From NCBI GenBank assembly GCA_016789605.1, contig JAEUQO010000200.1, positions 1 to 40,694 on the forward strand: a stretch of 40,694 bases of DNA, read 5' to 3'. Source of the stretch: Acidobacteriota bacterium (GTDB lineage: Bacteria; Acidobacteriota; Blastocatellia; RBC074). Position numbers and translations under genes: made by a program. This document shows positions 21,397 to 28,996 of the stretch, in pieces; position 1 is the stretch's first letter; every line of letters begins with the position of its first letter. The notes below the pieces were generated by a model. That model had not been told where the DNA came from. It was given only the letters and a program-made list of their open reading frames with translations, and did not search any database.

Positions 21397-21981
21397 TCAG
21401 GATGAGTGAGAAGAGGTTTGTTTCAATTGATGCTGTAACCAGGCTTTGGCCATGTTCCATTCGCGCTTGATGGTGGCGGGCGAAAGCGAGAGCACGGTCG
21501 CCGTTTCTTCGATGGAAAGCCCGCCGAAATAGCGCAACTCGACAATCTGGCCTTGCCGCACATCCAGTCGGGCAAGTTCGTCGAGCGCGTCATTCAGCGC
21601 CAGCAGCGTGAAATCTTTTTGACTGGGAACGGCAATCGCTTCGTCCAAGGCCAAGGCCGGTTCGCCGCCGCCGCGTTTTTCGGCCTGGTGGGCGCGGGCA
21701 TAATCCACCAGAATGCGGCGCATCAGGCGCGCGGCCACGCCAAAAAAATGTGCCCGGCTTTCCCAGCTCACCTGACTTTGATCAATCAATTGCATGAAGG
21801 CTTCATTGACCAACGCCGTCGGTTGCAAGGTGTGATCAGGACGTTCGCGGCGCAAATAGCGCGCAGCTTGCTGACGCAATTCGTCATAGACCACAGACAA
21901 CAATTGGTCGCGCGCCGTTTCATCGCCGCTTTGCCAGGCGTGCAAAAGCTGTGTGACATCGGCTGGGCTGGTTTGGCTCAT
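21397..21981 (-). CDS. ECF-type RNA polymerase sigma factor 1
   Basis: 194 aa alternative sigma factor of the ECF-like subfamily common in Planctomycetes and Acidobacteria. Region 2 covers ~10-90 (VTQLLHAWQSGDETARDQLL, LQPTALVNEAFMQLI, SRAHFFGVAARLMRRILVDYAR). Region 4 covers ~125-185, with LDVRQGQIVELRYFGGLSIEET and the helix-turn-helix VLSLSPATIKREWNMAKAWL. No anti-sigma factor gene adjoins it; the neighbour is the Ser/Thr kinase downstream, suggesting control by phosphorylation. Upstream, after 51 nt, lies a gene for a secreted protein on the same strand, so the three may form one transcription unit. The ribosome-binding site is poor. Confidence 0.93.
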   Translation of the reverse strand: MSQTSPADVTQLLHAWQSGDETARDQLLSVVYDELRQQAARYLRRERPDHTLQPTALVNEAFMQLIDQSQVSWESRAHFFGVAARLMRRILVDYARAHQAEKRGGGEPALALDEAIAVPSQKDFTLLALNDALDELARLDVRQGQIVELRYFGGLSIEETATVLSLSPATIKREWNMAKAWLQHQLKQTSSHSS

Positions 21982-22022
21982 TGTTGTGTTGCTGTGGTTC
22001 GTCAGAGATGACCGACGCTGCC

Positions 22023-22052
22023 AACCGCCTGCTTATCGTTGCGCAGGCGGTT
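22023..22052 (-). promoter_or_regulatory. Hairpin at the stop codon of the secreted-protein gene
   Basis: AACCGCCTGC (22023-22032) and GCAGGCGGTT (22043-22052) are perfect inverted copies spanning the stop codon of the gene ending at 22033. No T-run follows on the minus strand, so complete termination is unlikely; it may lower read-through into the sigma gene or stabilise the upstream mRNA. Confidence 0.45.
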
Positions 22053-23130
22053 TGGTTGGCGGCGTGGTTGGTTCGTCAATAAATTTGATGTCGGTTTCGA
22101 ACTTCCGATAGAACTTGAAATACAGCATGTTGCGGAAATATTGCTTTTGGCGGCGGTCGGCGATGATGAATTCGGCGCGGATCGGCAAGAGAAAATCCAC
22201 GTCAATCCCGCGCAATTTGACCATGTCGTAATCAATGATGCTTTCGGAATTGGTGACCGGATAGCCTTTGGGTAAATCGTCCACGGCTTGTTCGATTTTC
22301 AGCACCAGCTTCTTTTCTTCGTCTATCCAGATGCTGCCGCTGTAACCGGCAATGATCATCGGCGCGCCATCGGCTTTGACAGAAAGTTTTGAGGTCTCTT
22401 TCGGCACGGTGAAGTCGTAAATCAGGGTTGGCCGATTGCCCAGCCGTTCTTTGCCCGCCGGTTTGAACGAGGCTTTGGTTTCGGGCGCAAACAACGCCGC
22501 CAGCGAGGACGCAAAATCGCCAGTCGAATATGCGCCGCCTGCCTGTTCCAGCGAACGCGTTTGCGGACGGCCCACGGCGTTGATTGGTTTATAGCTTTCG
22601 CGTTTGTTGTTGTAGGTCAGCTCGTAGGTGAGCGTGTCGGCTTTGTCCCAAGCGCCGCGCGCTTCCAGGTCGTAATAGCGCTGGACTTCCTGGTGGCAGA
22701 TAAAGTCTGGCAGCTCTTCCAGATAATCGCGCACATTTTTGCGCGTGGTTTCGAGAAATTCGTCGGGTTTGGGTTCGCTGATCTGCACCACTTTGCTGGC
22801 GGTGGACAGTTTTTCCGCCGCCCGTTTGATGGTGTTGAGCAGATTCGGATGCGCGCCATTCGCACGCAAACGAGCGATGACTTCGGGCGTCGGGTCAAAC
22901 GCGATGCCGACGCGTTCGATGTGCACGGCCAGATTGGCTTCGGTCAAATCACGTCCGATGTTGCGACGCAAGAGGATGTTCATCTCCTGCAGCGTCAGCG
23001 CCTGAGTTGGCAGTTGCGACATCTGTGCCTGCGCCACAAACGGCGCATACAACTTAACGGGGCTACCCACCAGGCAGAAGCCGCCGCTGGCAAGCAGCAG
23101 ACAACTCCAAATGGCGATCTTGGTTTTCAT
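22033..23130 (-). CDS. Secreted protein with N-terminal helical domain and LP-x-F-x-C domain
   Basis: Unnamed protein, 365 aa from the ATG at 23130. That start is fixed by AAGGAGTG 8 nt upstream and by a signal peptide ([19 protein letters not shown]). Residues ~45-110 are a small helical module ([41 protein letters not shown]) resembling a short domain common in acidobacterial exported proteins. From ~120 onward is a domain beginning [16 protein letters not shown], followed by beta-rich sequence with [13 protein letters not shown] and an end segment [14 protein letters not shown]. From memory this LP-x-F-x-C family is widespread in Acidobacteriota and has a fold recalling LolA-like lipoprotein carriers; I cannot verify that. 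It lies 51 nt upstream of the ECF sigma gene, a position consistent with a regulated or sensory partner. Confidence 0.75.
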   Translation of the reverse strand: MKTKIAIWSCLLLASGGFCLVGSPVKLYAPFVAQAQMSQLPTQALTLQEMNILLRRNIGRDLTEANLAVHIERVGIAFDPTPEVIARLRANGAHPNLLNTIKRAAEKLSTASKVVQISEPKPDEFLETTRKNVRDYLEELPDFICHQEVQRYYDLEARGAWDKADTLTYELTYNNKRESYKPINAVGRPQTRSLEQAGGAYSTGDFASSLAALFAPETKASFKPAGKERLGNRPTLIYDFTVPKETSKLSVKADGAPMIIAGYSGSIWIDEEKKLVLKIEQAVDDLPKGYPVTNSESIIDYDMVKLRGIDVDFLLPIRAEFIIADRRQKQYFRNMLYFKFYRKFETDIKFIDEPTTPPTKPPAQR

Positions 23131-23365
23131 CTCTATCACTCCTTGAAAAATTGCGGTGTCATTGTCAGTCATCATTCCGCGAAATTCCAGCCGCAGCCAG
23201 CGCCTGTTGTACACCGTCGGTAGCCGCATACCTCTCCGTGCTTTCCCGTCCGTACCATTCTTGAATGATTTCAATTAGAATCCTTGCCGTTTGAATTACT
23301 GATTGCCTCACGCAGTCATCCCCTAAGACTGTTACTGACTGCAAGATTTTGAACTGGAGTTGAGG

Positions 23366-25960
23366 ATGGAATTTGGCAGACTGAAGCGTTGTCTCACATT
23401 TTTGCTGGTCACATTACTTACGGGAAATCTTTCGCTGTCTGGTTTTGCGCAATCTTCTTTGCCCTCCCGCGCGCACAATCACAACCACGCGGCGCATGCT
23501 TCGCTTTCTCTAAACAATGATCCTGCCACGGGCGATTCGTCACGCGTTGGCATAGACACGACGCATAAACGCAATACGGCAGAAAGTTTTGATCGCATTT
23601 GGCAGCTCACCGGGCCGTTTGGCGGTGACGTGACTGCGCTCGTGATTGATCCGCGCAACCCGGACGCAATTTGGCTGGGCACCAGCGACGGCCAGATGTT
23701 TCGTTCGACTGACGGCGGCATGGTCTGGAAGCGCATCAAACCCGGATTGCAGGCGCCGGGGTTCACCGTTTCTGTCATTCATTTTGATCGGGAAAAGGCG
23801 GGCGTGATTTACGCCGGGATCAAAGCCGTTTCACAAGACGAAGAAACCAAGGGCGGCACGCTGTATCGCAGCGAAGACAATGGCGAAACCTGGCGCGAGG
23901 TTGAAGCTTTGCACGGACGCGCCGTGCGCAATCTGGCGCAAGCCGCCAAAGACCCAAATGTCATGGCATTGGCGGCGCGTGATGGCGTTTATCGTTCGCT
24001 GGATCGCGGCAAAGCCTGGGAGCGCATCAGTCCGCTGAACGATCCGGAATTGCGCGGCTTTCATTCGGTGGCAATTGATCCGCGCGACGTAAACATCATT
24101 TACGTCGGCACGCATCATTTGCCCTGGAAGACGACCGACGGCGGCGTCACCTGGAAGCGCACCGGATACAAAGAAGTCGGCATGATTGACGATTCCGACA
24201 TTTTCACCATCCACATTGACGAACAGAATCCTGACACGGTGTTGATGAGCGCGTGCAGCGGCATTTATCGCTCTCAGGATGGCAGCGCCAACTGGACCAA
24301 GTTTCAAGGCATTCCGTTTACCAGCCGCCGCACGCATGTCATCTATCCGCATCCGACGCGGCCCGGTGTGTTGTATGCGGGCACAACCGAAGGGCTGTGG
24401 TTTTCGACGACGAACGGCAAGCCGGATGGCTGGCGGCGAATGACGTCTGCACGCCTGACCGTCAATGCGATTGCAATTCACCCCGACCGGCCAGATCGCG
24501 TCTTGCTCGGCACAGAAGACAACGGTGTATTGATCAGCCAGGACGGCGGCGAAACCTATGAAGCCAGCAATGCGGGCTTCATCAATCGGCACGTGCGCAC
24601 TGTCTTGGCCGACCGCAGCGAAAAAGGCCGCGTGTATGCCGGAGTGATTTTTGACGGTGTGAACAGCGGTTTGTTCGTCAGCGAAGACGGCGGCATCACC
24701 TGGCAGCAATCCATGAACGGAATGGGCGTGCGCGATGTGTATTCGCTTTACCAATCTGCCCGCAAGCCAGAAACCGTTTACGCCGGAACCAATCAGGGGC
24801 TGTATCGTTCGGACGATCACGGACGCAATTGGGCACTTGTGAAAAAAGAAGAGCCCGTGCCTCCGGCGACTGAAAAAGACAACGCTGCGCCAGCGAGCAA
24901 AGACGGCAAGTCTGTTTCTGAAGAGAAGACTTCTGAGACGGGGGCCACACGCCCGCGCCGTGTCACTGATGACGTGCAAGTCAAATCCGTCGTGCAAACC
25001 CGTGCGAAGCCAAACGCCGCCAAACCGACAGCTCCGGCGAAAGCTGGGAGCAAGGCGGCGACGACGACGCAAAAAACGCCTGCCAACGGCAGTGCCAAAT
25101 CTGCGCCGCCAGCTTCGCGGCCAACGAATGTTGCCGCCAAAGGCAATGCCGCCCAGCGCAACCCGGGCAAAGGCAGCACGAAAAAGAAAGTGAAAAAAGA
25201 ACCGCCGCCGCCGCCTGTGCCGGTGGACGTGCGCGTGGATTTGGAAAGCCATATTTTTTCGCTCGTTCCGTTTACGCCGCGCCCGGATGCAGCTGCGCCT
25301 GTCGCTGATGGCGCACCTGTGGCAAACGAATGGCTGATTGCTTCGACCTGGGACGGGCTGTTCTATACCGAAGACGAAAAGAAGGGCTGGAAAGAACTGA
25401 AGTTGAAATTGTCGCCCGAGGCTCCGGTTACGGGTGATCCGGCTGTTACCAGCGTCAGCAAACCGCGCATCAATGCACTGGTGACCAATGCGCAATTGCC
25501 GGGTGTGTTTTTCGTCGGCACTGACGAAGGCTTGTTTGTTTCGCGCGACAATGGGACGAGCTTCAAACGGATTACGCTGGACGAAGACGCGACGCGCCGC
25601 ATTCGTCAGATTGTGTTTGATCCTCGTTCGCCGGAAACAGTCTTTGTGGGAACGGCCAACGGCTTTTTCCGTTCGCTGGACGGCGGCAACAGTTGGGAAC
25701 ATCGTGGCGGCGGTATGCCGCAAGCGGTCAACGTCGCCGCCTTGGTTGTCAGCGGAGCCAATCCCGATCAGTTGTATCTGAGCGACGAATTGCGCAACAC
25801 GCTCTTTTATTCCAAAGATCGCGGCAAAAACTGGGAACGTCTGGAAATGGCCGCACTGCCCAGTATGAAACTTTGGTCGGTGGTCAGCGACCCGTTTGAA
25901 CCAGATCGTCTGTATTTCGGTTCATATTCGGGCGGCGTGTATGTGATGAGCCGTCAGTAA
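23366..25960 (+). CDS. Exported BNR/Ycf48-like beta-propeller protein (864 aa)
   Basis: Secreted repeat protein of unknown role. The ATG at 23366 is preceded by GGAG; residues 1-30 are a signal peptide ending near GFAQS. Residues ~50-505 contain successive BNR/sortilin-like blades, each with S-x-D-x-G-x-x-W (STDGGMVWKRI, SEDNGETWREV, TTDGGVTWKRT, SEDGGITWQQS, SDDHGRNWALV). About 510-625 is a low-complexity linker rich in Ala, Pro, Lys and Thr with KKKVKKEPPPPPVPVDVRVD, probably disordered or cell-wall-spanning. About 630-864 is a second propeller-like part with SRDNGTSFKRI, SLDGGNSWEHR and SKDRGKNWERL. Blades of this type occur in photosystem assembly factor Ycf48-like proteins and sialidases, but no catalytic signature is visible. 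It lies between two sigma/kinase modules and is divergent from the secreted protein gene at 22033. Confidence 0.82.
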   Translation: MEFGRLKRCLTFLLVTLLTGNLSLSGFAQSSLPSRAHNHNHAAHASLSLNNDPATGDSSRVGIDTTHKRNTAESFDRIWQLTGPFGGDVTALVIDPRNPDAIWLGTSDGQMFRSTDGGMVWKRIKPGLQAPGFTVSVIHFDREKAGVIYAGIKAVSQDEETKGGTLYRSEDNGETWREVEALHGRAVRNLAQAAKDPNVMALAARDGVYRSLDRGKAWERISPLNDPELRGFHSVAIDPRDVNIIYVGTHHLPWKTTDGGVTWKRTGYKEVGMIDDSDIFTIHIDEQNPDTVLMSACSGIYRSQDGSANWTKFQGIPFTSRRTHVIYPHPTRPGVLYAGTTEGLWFSTTNGKPDGWRRMTSARLTVNAIAIHPDRPDRVLLGTEDNGVLISQDGGETYEASNAGFINRHVRTVLADRSEKGRVYAGVIFDGVNSGLFVSEDGGITWQQSMNGMGVRDVYSLYQSARKPETVYAGTNQGLYRSDDHGRNWALVKKEEPVPPATEKDNAAPASKDGKSVSEEKTSETGATRPRRVTDDVQVKSVVQTRAKPNAAKPTAPAKAGSKAATTTQKTPANGSAKSAPPASRPTNVAAKGNAAQRNPGKGSTKKKVKKEPPPPPVPVDVRVDLESHIFSLVPFTPRPDAAAPVADGAPVANEWLIASTWDGLFYTEDEKKGWKELKLKLSPEAPVTGDPAVTSVSKPRINALVTNAQLPGVFFVGTDEGLFVSRDNGTSFKRITLDEDATRRIRQIVFDPRSPETVFVGTANGFFRSLDGGNSWEHRGGGMPQAVNVAALVVSGANPDQLYLSDELRNTLFYSKDRGKNWERLEMAALPSMKLWSVVSDPFEPDRLYFGSYSGGVYVMSRQ

Positions 25961-25979
25961 AAGGCATTAACTTGCTAGC

Positions 25980-26106
25980 TAGATCAGATTTCATTTTGGC
26001 GTACGGGGATTGCCACAGAGGCACAGAGCCACAGAGATTTCTAAGCATTTCTCTGAGCCTCCGTGGCTCTGTGGCGAATCCGTAAAGCGAATTGAAAACC
26101 GATCTA
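25980..26106. repeat. 127-bp MITE-like palindromic element, copy 1
   Basis: A 127-bp unit from TAGATC to GATCTA, with a second copy of the same length at 32285 (9 differences by my alignment, about 93% identity). The ends are imperfect inverted repeats (25980-25997 with 26089-26106, 14 of 18 matching). Inside, arms 26012-26036 and 26051-26075 form a 25-bp hairpin with four mismatches, built on CACAGAG units. Each copy is bounded by TA, as expected for IS630/Tc1-mariner-type target duplication. No coding potential. It sits between the BNR gene stop and that gene's terminator. Confidence 0.8.
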
Positions 26107-26151
26107 AAACGGGGAGAGCGAAGCTTGCTGGCTTCGCTCTCCCCGTTTTTT
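26106..26151. terminator. Strong bidirectional terminator after the BNR gene
   Basis: A perfect 19-bp stem (26106-26124 with 26131-26149; core CGGGGAGAGCGAAGC), a 6-nt loop and T residues on the plus strand; the minus strand also ends in TTTT. It separates convergent genes ending at 25960 (+) and 26179 (-). Its first base coincides with the last base of the repeat element. Confidence 0.93.
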
Positions 26152-26178
26152 GCGCCGTATGGCTTTGTGTTTATGTTG

Positions 26179-27999
26179 TTAGCTTTCCCGGTAGGCCAGC
26201 GCTTTGGCTTTGTCGGCGACGACCGGAATTTGATTTTGCGCCGCGCGCCGCTTGCTCGCCGGTGTGGCGGGAATCGCTGCGGCAGAATTGACCGGTTGCG
26301 GCGTCGGCAAAACCCGGGTGTTGATGGCCGGGCAGGTTTTGATCCTCAGCTTGATGTAATCCACCGCCGCATCATCCTGAATGTAAACATCCAGCGTGCC
26401 GTCCGCCAACGCGCCCAAAATGTTGGCACCGCCATTGGGCAGGTTTGCCAGGTTGAGCTTGACGATGACCGGCGCATAGTTGGACGAGGTCGTGACCGTG
26501 CCGACGCCGATGCGTACGACTGATGTGCTGCCGCCGTTGATCGGGTCATTCACTGGAACGGAACTGCTCGGCCAATTGGGTAACACGTTCGGCAAATTGA
26601 CGATGGGAGAACCCCAGGCAAAGGCCGTCGGACCGCCGCTCGATTTCAGGTCCAGATGCAGCCAATCATTGTAGGCCTGGAAATTGATCGCTTGCATACG
26701 AATTTCCAATTCAGCTTCGACGATGCCGCTAGGCAAACCTTTGAAGGTATGTCCCACACCGCGATCAGAGGTGTAATCGTCAAGGTCTTTCCAGCCGTAG
26801 GGCGGCGTGCGCAAGGCATCCAGCGCCGCGCTACGTGACGTCAGGTCGAACGGTTGCGCAAAGTTGTCTTCCGAGAACGCCACCGAAAGCAGTGTATAAG
26901 TTGCGCTGTCGCATTTGCACACGGTGATCGTCAGTTTGGCGTAATCCACGATGGTGTCGTCTTGCAAATACACATCCAGCGCGCGGTCCGTATTCAGCGA
27001 AGGCAACAAGCAAGTGGTGCTGCCGTCTTCGTTGGGCAGGTTGGCCAAATCCAGCACCAGCGTCTGTTCTTTTCCTAATTCCCACGGCGCGGAAGAAAGC
27101 GCCATTTTGCTGTAGTTGTTGATGACTCCCGTGCCACTCCCCGTGCCCGTGCCGCTGCCGGTTCCCAAAAACGCTGACCAGCCAAATGAGCCGCTGCCGT
27201 ATTCCAGGTGAATGGCGTCGTTGGTCGAAAGCGTGCTGGCTGCGCGCAACCGCAGTTCCAGTTTCGCGGCGATGATGTTCGAGGGCAGTCCGCTGAACGT
27301 ATGAACAAACTGACGATTGGCTTGCGGTTCGTCAAAATTGGCCAACGTGCCGCCGAATGAACTCACAAACGTTTGTAACGCAGTGCTCGGCGATGCCGGA
27401 TCAATCGGCGCGGTGAACGTGTCCTGGCGTCCGGCTTCATACACGATGGTTTGCTGTCTGTCGCGCGGACAATCACCGGCACAGACTGTTTTACAGACGG
27501 CTGGGTCAACATCAATGACAACGGTTTCAGACGCTTTGCCAGGCGCAGGGTTACCCAGCGAGTCATAACCCGTGAAGACAATTGTCACACTGGCCGGGCC
27601 AGTGGTGCTGAAACAGGCCGAGACTTTCTCAGACGGATTCAGACCTAGCGGCGTCGGTGTCGTCCAGGTGATCTGATTGGACGTATAGGTTGGTTGTGTG
27701 GTCCACGCATTAGACGCGTTTTTTACTGTCACGCCTGGGGTCGTGATCTGAGCCGTGATTTTTGTAATGTTGCCGGCCGTTCCCCATTTTTGGAGCAGGG
27801 TGAATTCCCAGCAGCAGTCTTTCTCGGATGGTTCGGCAGTGACGTACAGCTCTGCATTTGGGCGCGCGGCACTGGCGCTGGTTGGTTGCGCAAAATGTCC
27901 CACGAGCAGGCTTGCGGAAATCAGTGCGATGAAGCCAAGCAGCAACAGGCTGCGGGTTGGCAAATGAAATTTGGCTGAAAAGTTGTTCTTTCGTTGCAT
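26179..27999 (-). CDS. Secreted protein with duplicated QDD-x-VDY domain (607 aa)
   Basis: I do not recognise a named family. The ATG at 27999 is chosen because AGAGAGGA precedes it and it gives an export signal (basic start, then SLLLLGFIALISASLLVG). After ~30 residues comes a segment with Cys pairs (EPSEKDCCWEFTLLQ) and beta-sandwich character, ending in VDPAVCKTVCAGDCP. Two related modules follow, each ~190-200 residues: both carry a VxHTFxGLPS segment, a L-E-x-R-x-x-A line, LxLANLPN and DVYxQDDxxVDYxKLxIxxC (first DVYLQDDTIVDYAKL, second DVYIQDDAAVDYIKL). The first module also holds a Gly/Thr/Ser repeat, GTGSGTGTGSGTG. The C terminus is basic (ASKRRAAQNQ). The layout suggests an extracellular adhesive or ligand-binding protein. 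It is divergent from the ECF sigma gene at 28367. Confidence 0.7.
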   Translation of the reverse strand: MQRKNNFSAKFHLPTRSLLLLGFIALISASLLVGHFAQPTSASAARPNAELYVTAEPSEKDCCWEFTLLQKWGTAGNITKITAQITTPGVTVKNASNAWTTQPTYTSNQITWTTPTPLGLNPSEKVSACFSTTGPASVTIVFTGYDSLGNPAPGKASETVVIDVDPAVCKTVCAGDCPRDRQQTIVYEAGRQDTFTAPIDPASPSTALQTFVSSFGGTLANFDEPQANRQFVHTFSGLPSNIIAAKLELRLRAASTLSTNDAIHLEYGSGSFGWSAFLGTGSGTGTGSGTGVINNYSKMALSSAPWELGKEQTLVLDLANLPNEDGSTTCLLPSLNTDRALDVYLQDDTIVDYAKLTITVCKCDSATYTLLSVAFSEDNFAQPFDLTSRSAALDALRTPPYGWKDLDDYTSDRGVGHTFKGLPSGIVEAELEIRMQAINFQAYNDWLHLDLKSSGGPTAFAWGSPIVNLPNVLPNWPSSSVPVNDPINGGSTSVVRIGVGTVTTSSNYAPVIVKLNLANLPNGGANILGALADGTLDVYIQDDAAVDYIKLRIKTCPAINTRVLPTPQPVNSAAAIPATPASKRRAAQNQIPVVADKAKALAYRES

Positions 28000-28087
28000 G
28001 GCTTGTTCCTCTCTTTTCCTTGTTCGGACAACGTTATTTTGCGGCGCGCTATATTGGCGTTTGCTGATTGCCTCCCGCCTCACCAGC

Positions 28088-28100
28088 TATCACTGTGATA
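28088..28100. promoter_or_regulatory. TATCAC-T-GTGATA palindrome, operator-like
   Basis: A perfect 6-bp inverted repeat around a single central base, inside AGCTATCACTGTGATAACC. It resembles TetR-type operators (CTATCA-n-TGATAG) in shape. It lies 89-101 bp upstream of the minus-strand secreted gene's start and about 270 bp upstream of the sigma gene. The regulator is unknown. Confidence 0.45.
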
Positions 28101-28165
28101 ACCGCGAAGCATCGCGCGCTCTTTTTTGTTGTTCACCTGACTAAGCGCGAGTTGGCGAAAGGCGG

Positions 28166-28181
28166 TATCACGATGGTGAAA
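28166..28181. promoter_or_regulatory. Second TATCAC site, imperfect inverted repeat
   Basis: TATCAC (28166-28171) and GTGAAA (28176-28181) around GATG repeat the half-site of the 28088 palindrome 78 bp away. It may be a secondary binding site for the same regulator. Confidence 0.25.
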
Positions 28182-28226
28182 TAAAAATTGTGTGCGGATG
28201 TTTTTCTTCTGACGGGAGGCTTCGCG

Positions 28227-28255
28227 TAGGCAGGGAAAAACGCTGACGGTATAAT
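28227..28255 (+). promoter_or_regulatory. Sigma-70-type promoter of the ECF sigma 2/kinase 2 operon
   Basis: -35 TAGGCA (28227-28232, four of six), exactly 17 bp spacer, -10 TATAAT (28250-28255, perfect) followed by CCGCCG. Start near 28262 gives a leader of about 105 nt before the ATG at 28367. Confidence 0.6.
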
Positions 28256-28366
28256 CCGCCGCATCCTTGCAATTGGTCAGCAGTCGGCCAGGACGGCCAA
28301 GCTCGTTGCCTAAAAAAAGAGCCGTCGCCAACGTGCAGTAATTAAGACAAAGGAATAGGGAGCACT

Positions 28367-28996
28367 ATGATGACACCGGCAGTACCACCGTCTACACCTT
28401 CAAATACGGCGTCGAATGTCACCCAGTTGCTGGTGGACTGGCGCAATGGCGATCAGGCGGCGTTTGAGCAGTTGATGCCCGTTGTGTATGACGAATTGCG
28501 CCGCATCGCCAAACGTTACATGAGCCGTGAAGCTTCGCATCACACGCTGCAAACCACCGCGCTGGTCAACGAAGCCTATTTGCGATTGGTCAATCAGCAG
28601 GATGTGGAATGGCAAAACCGCGCGCACTTTTTTGCCATCTCGGCCCAGATCATGCGCCATTTGCTGGTGGACCACGCGCGCGCGCGCAATTACGCCAAAC
28701 GCGGCGGCGGCGCGATTCAGGTTTCGCTCAACGAAGAAATCGCCAGCGTCGCCGATGAAACCGTGGATTTGCTGGCGCTGGACGAAGCGTTGACGCGTCT
28801 GGCCGCCGTGGATGCGCGCAAAAGCCGCATCGTCGAATTGCGGTTTTTTGGTGGCTTGAGCGTCGAAGAAACCGCCGAAGTCCTGAACGTGTCGGCCATC
28901 ACCATCAAACGCGAATGGCTTAAAGCCAAAGCGTGGCTCTATCGAGAACTCAGCCAGGAGCAACCCGATGACCCCGGAGCGTTGGAAGCAGATTGA
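28367..28996 (+). CDS. ECF-type RNA polymerase sigma factor 2
   Basis: 209 aa sigma factor of the same subfamily as the one at 21397. Region 2: NVTQLLVDWRNGDQAAFEQL, LQTTALVNEAYLRLV, NRAHFFAISAQIMRHLLVDHAR. Region 4: LAAVDARKSRIVELRFFGGL, then the helix-turn-helix VLNVSAITIKREWLKAKAWL. The ~20 N-terminal residues are Pro/Ser/Thr-rich and could be a regulatory tail. GGGAG precedes the tandem ATG ATG. The 3' end overlaps the start of the WD40 kinase gene by 29 nt, so the two are translationally coupled. No anti-sigma gene is present. Control of the sigma factor by the coupled kinase is plausible but not shown by the sequence. Confidence 0.94.
   Translation: MMTPAVPPSTPSNTASNVTQLLVDWRNGDQAAFEQLMPVVYDELRRIAKRYMSREASHHTLQTTALVNEAYLRLVNQQDVEWQNRAHFFAISAQIMRHLLVDHARARNYAKRGGGAIQVSLNEEIASVADETVDLLALDEALTRLAAVDARKSRIVELRFFGGLSVEETAEVLNVSAITIKREWLKAKAWLYRELSQEQPDDPGALEAD

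Larger units (their letters stand above)
28000..28366. other. Divergent intergenic region with promoter and operator-like sites
   Basis: 367 bases between the secreted protein (minus) and ECF sigma 2 (plus). It holds a 13-bp palindrome (28088-28100), a related half-site (28166-28181) and a good promoter (28227-28255) for the sigma gene, plus ribosome-binding sites at both ends. No open frame worth calling. Confidence 0.6.

Noticed and set aside
23831..25723. 630-codon open frame on the minus strand inside the BNR gene
   Set aside because: Antisense to a gene with clear repeats and a signal peptide; its Arg/His/Phe-rich product looks like translated antisense of BNR repeats.
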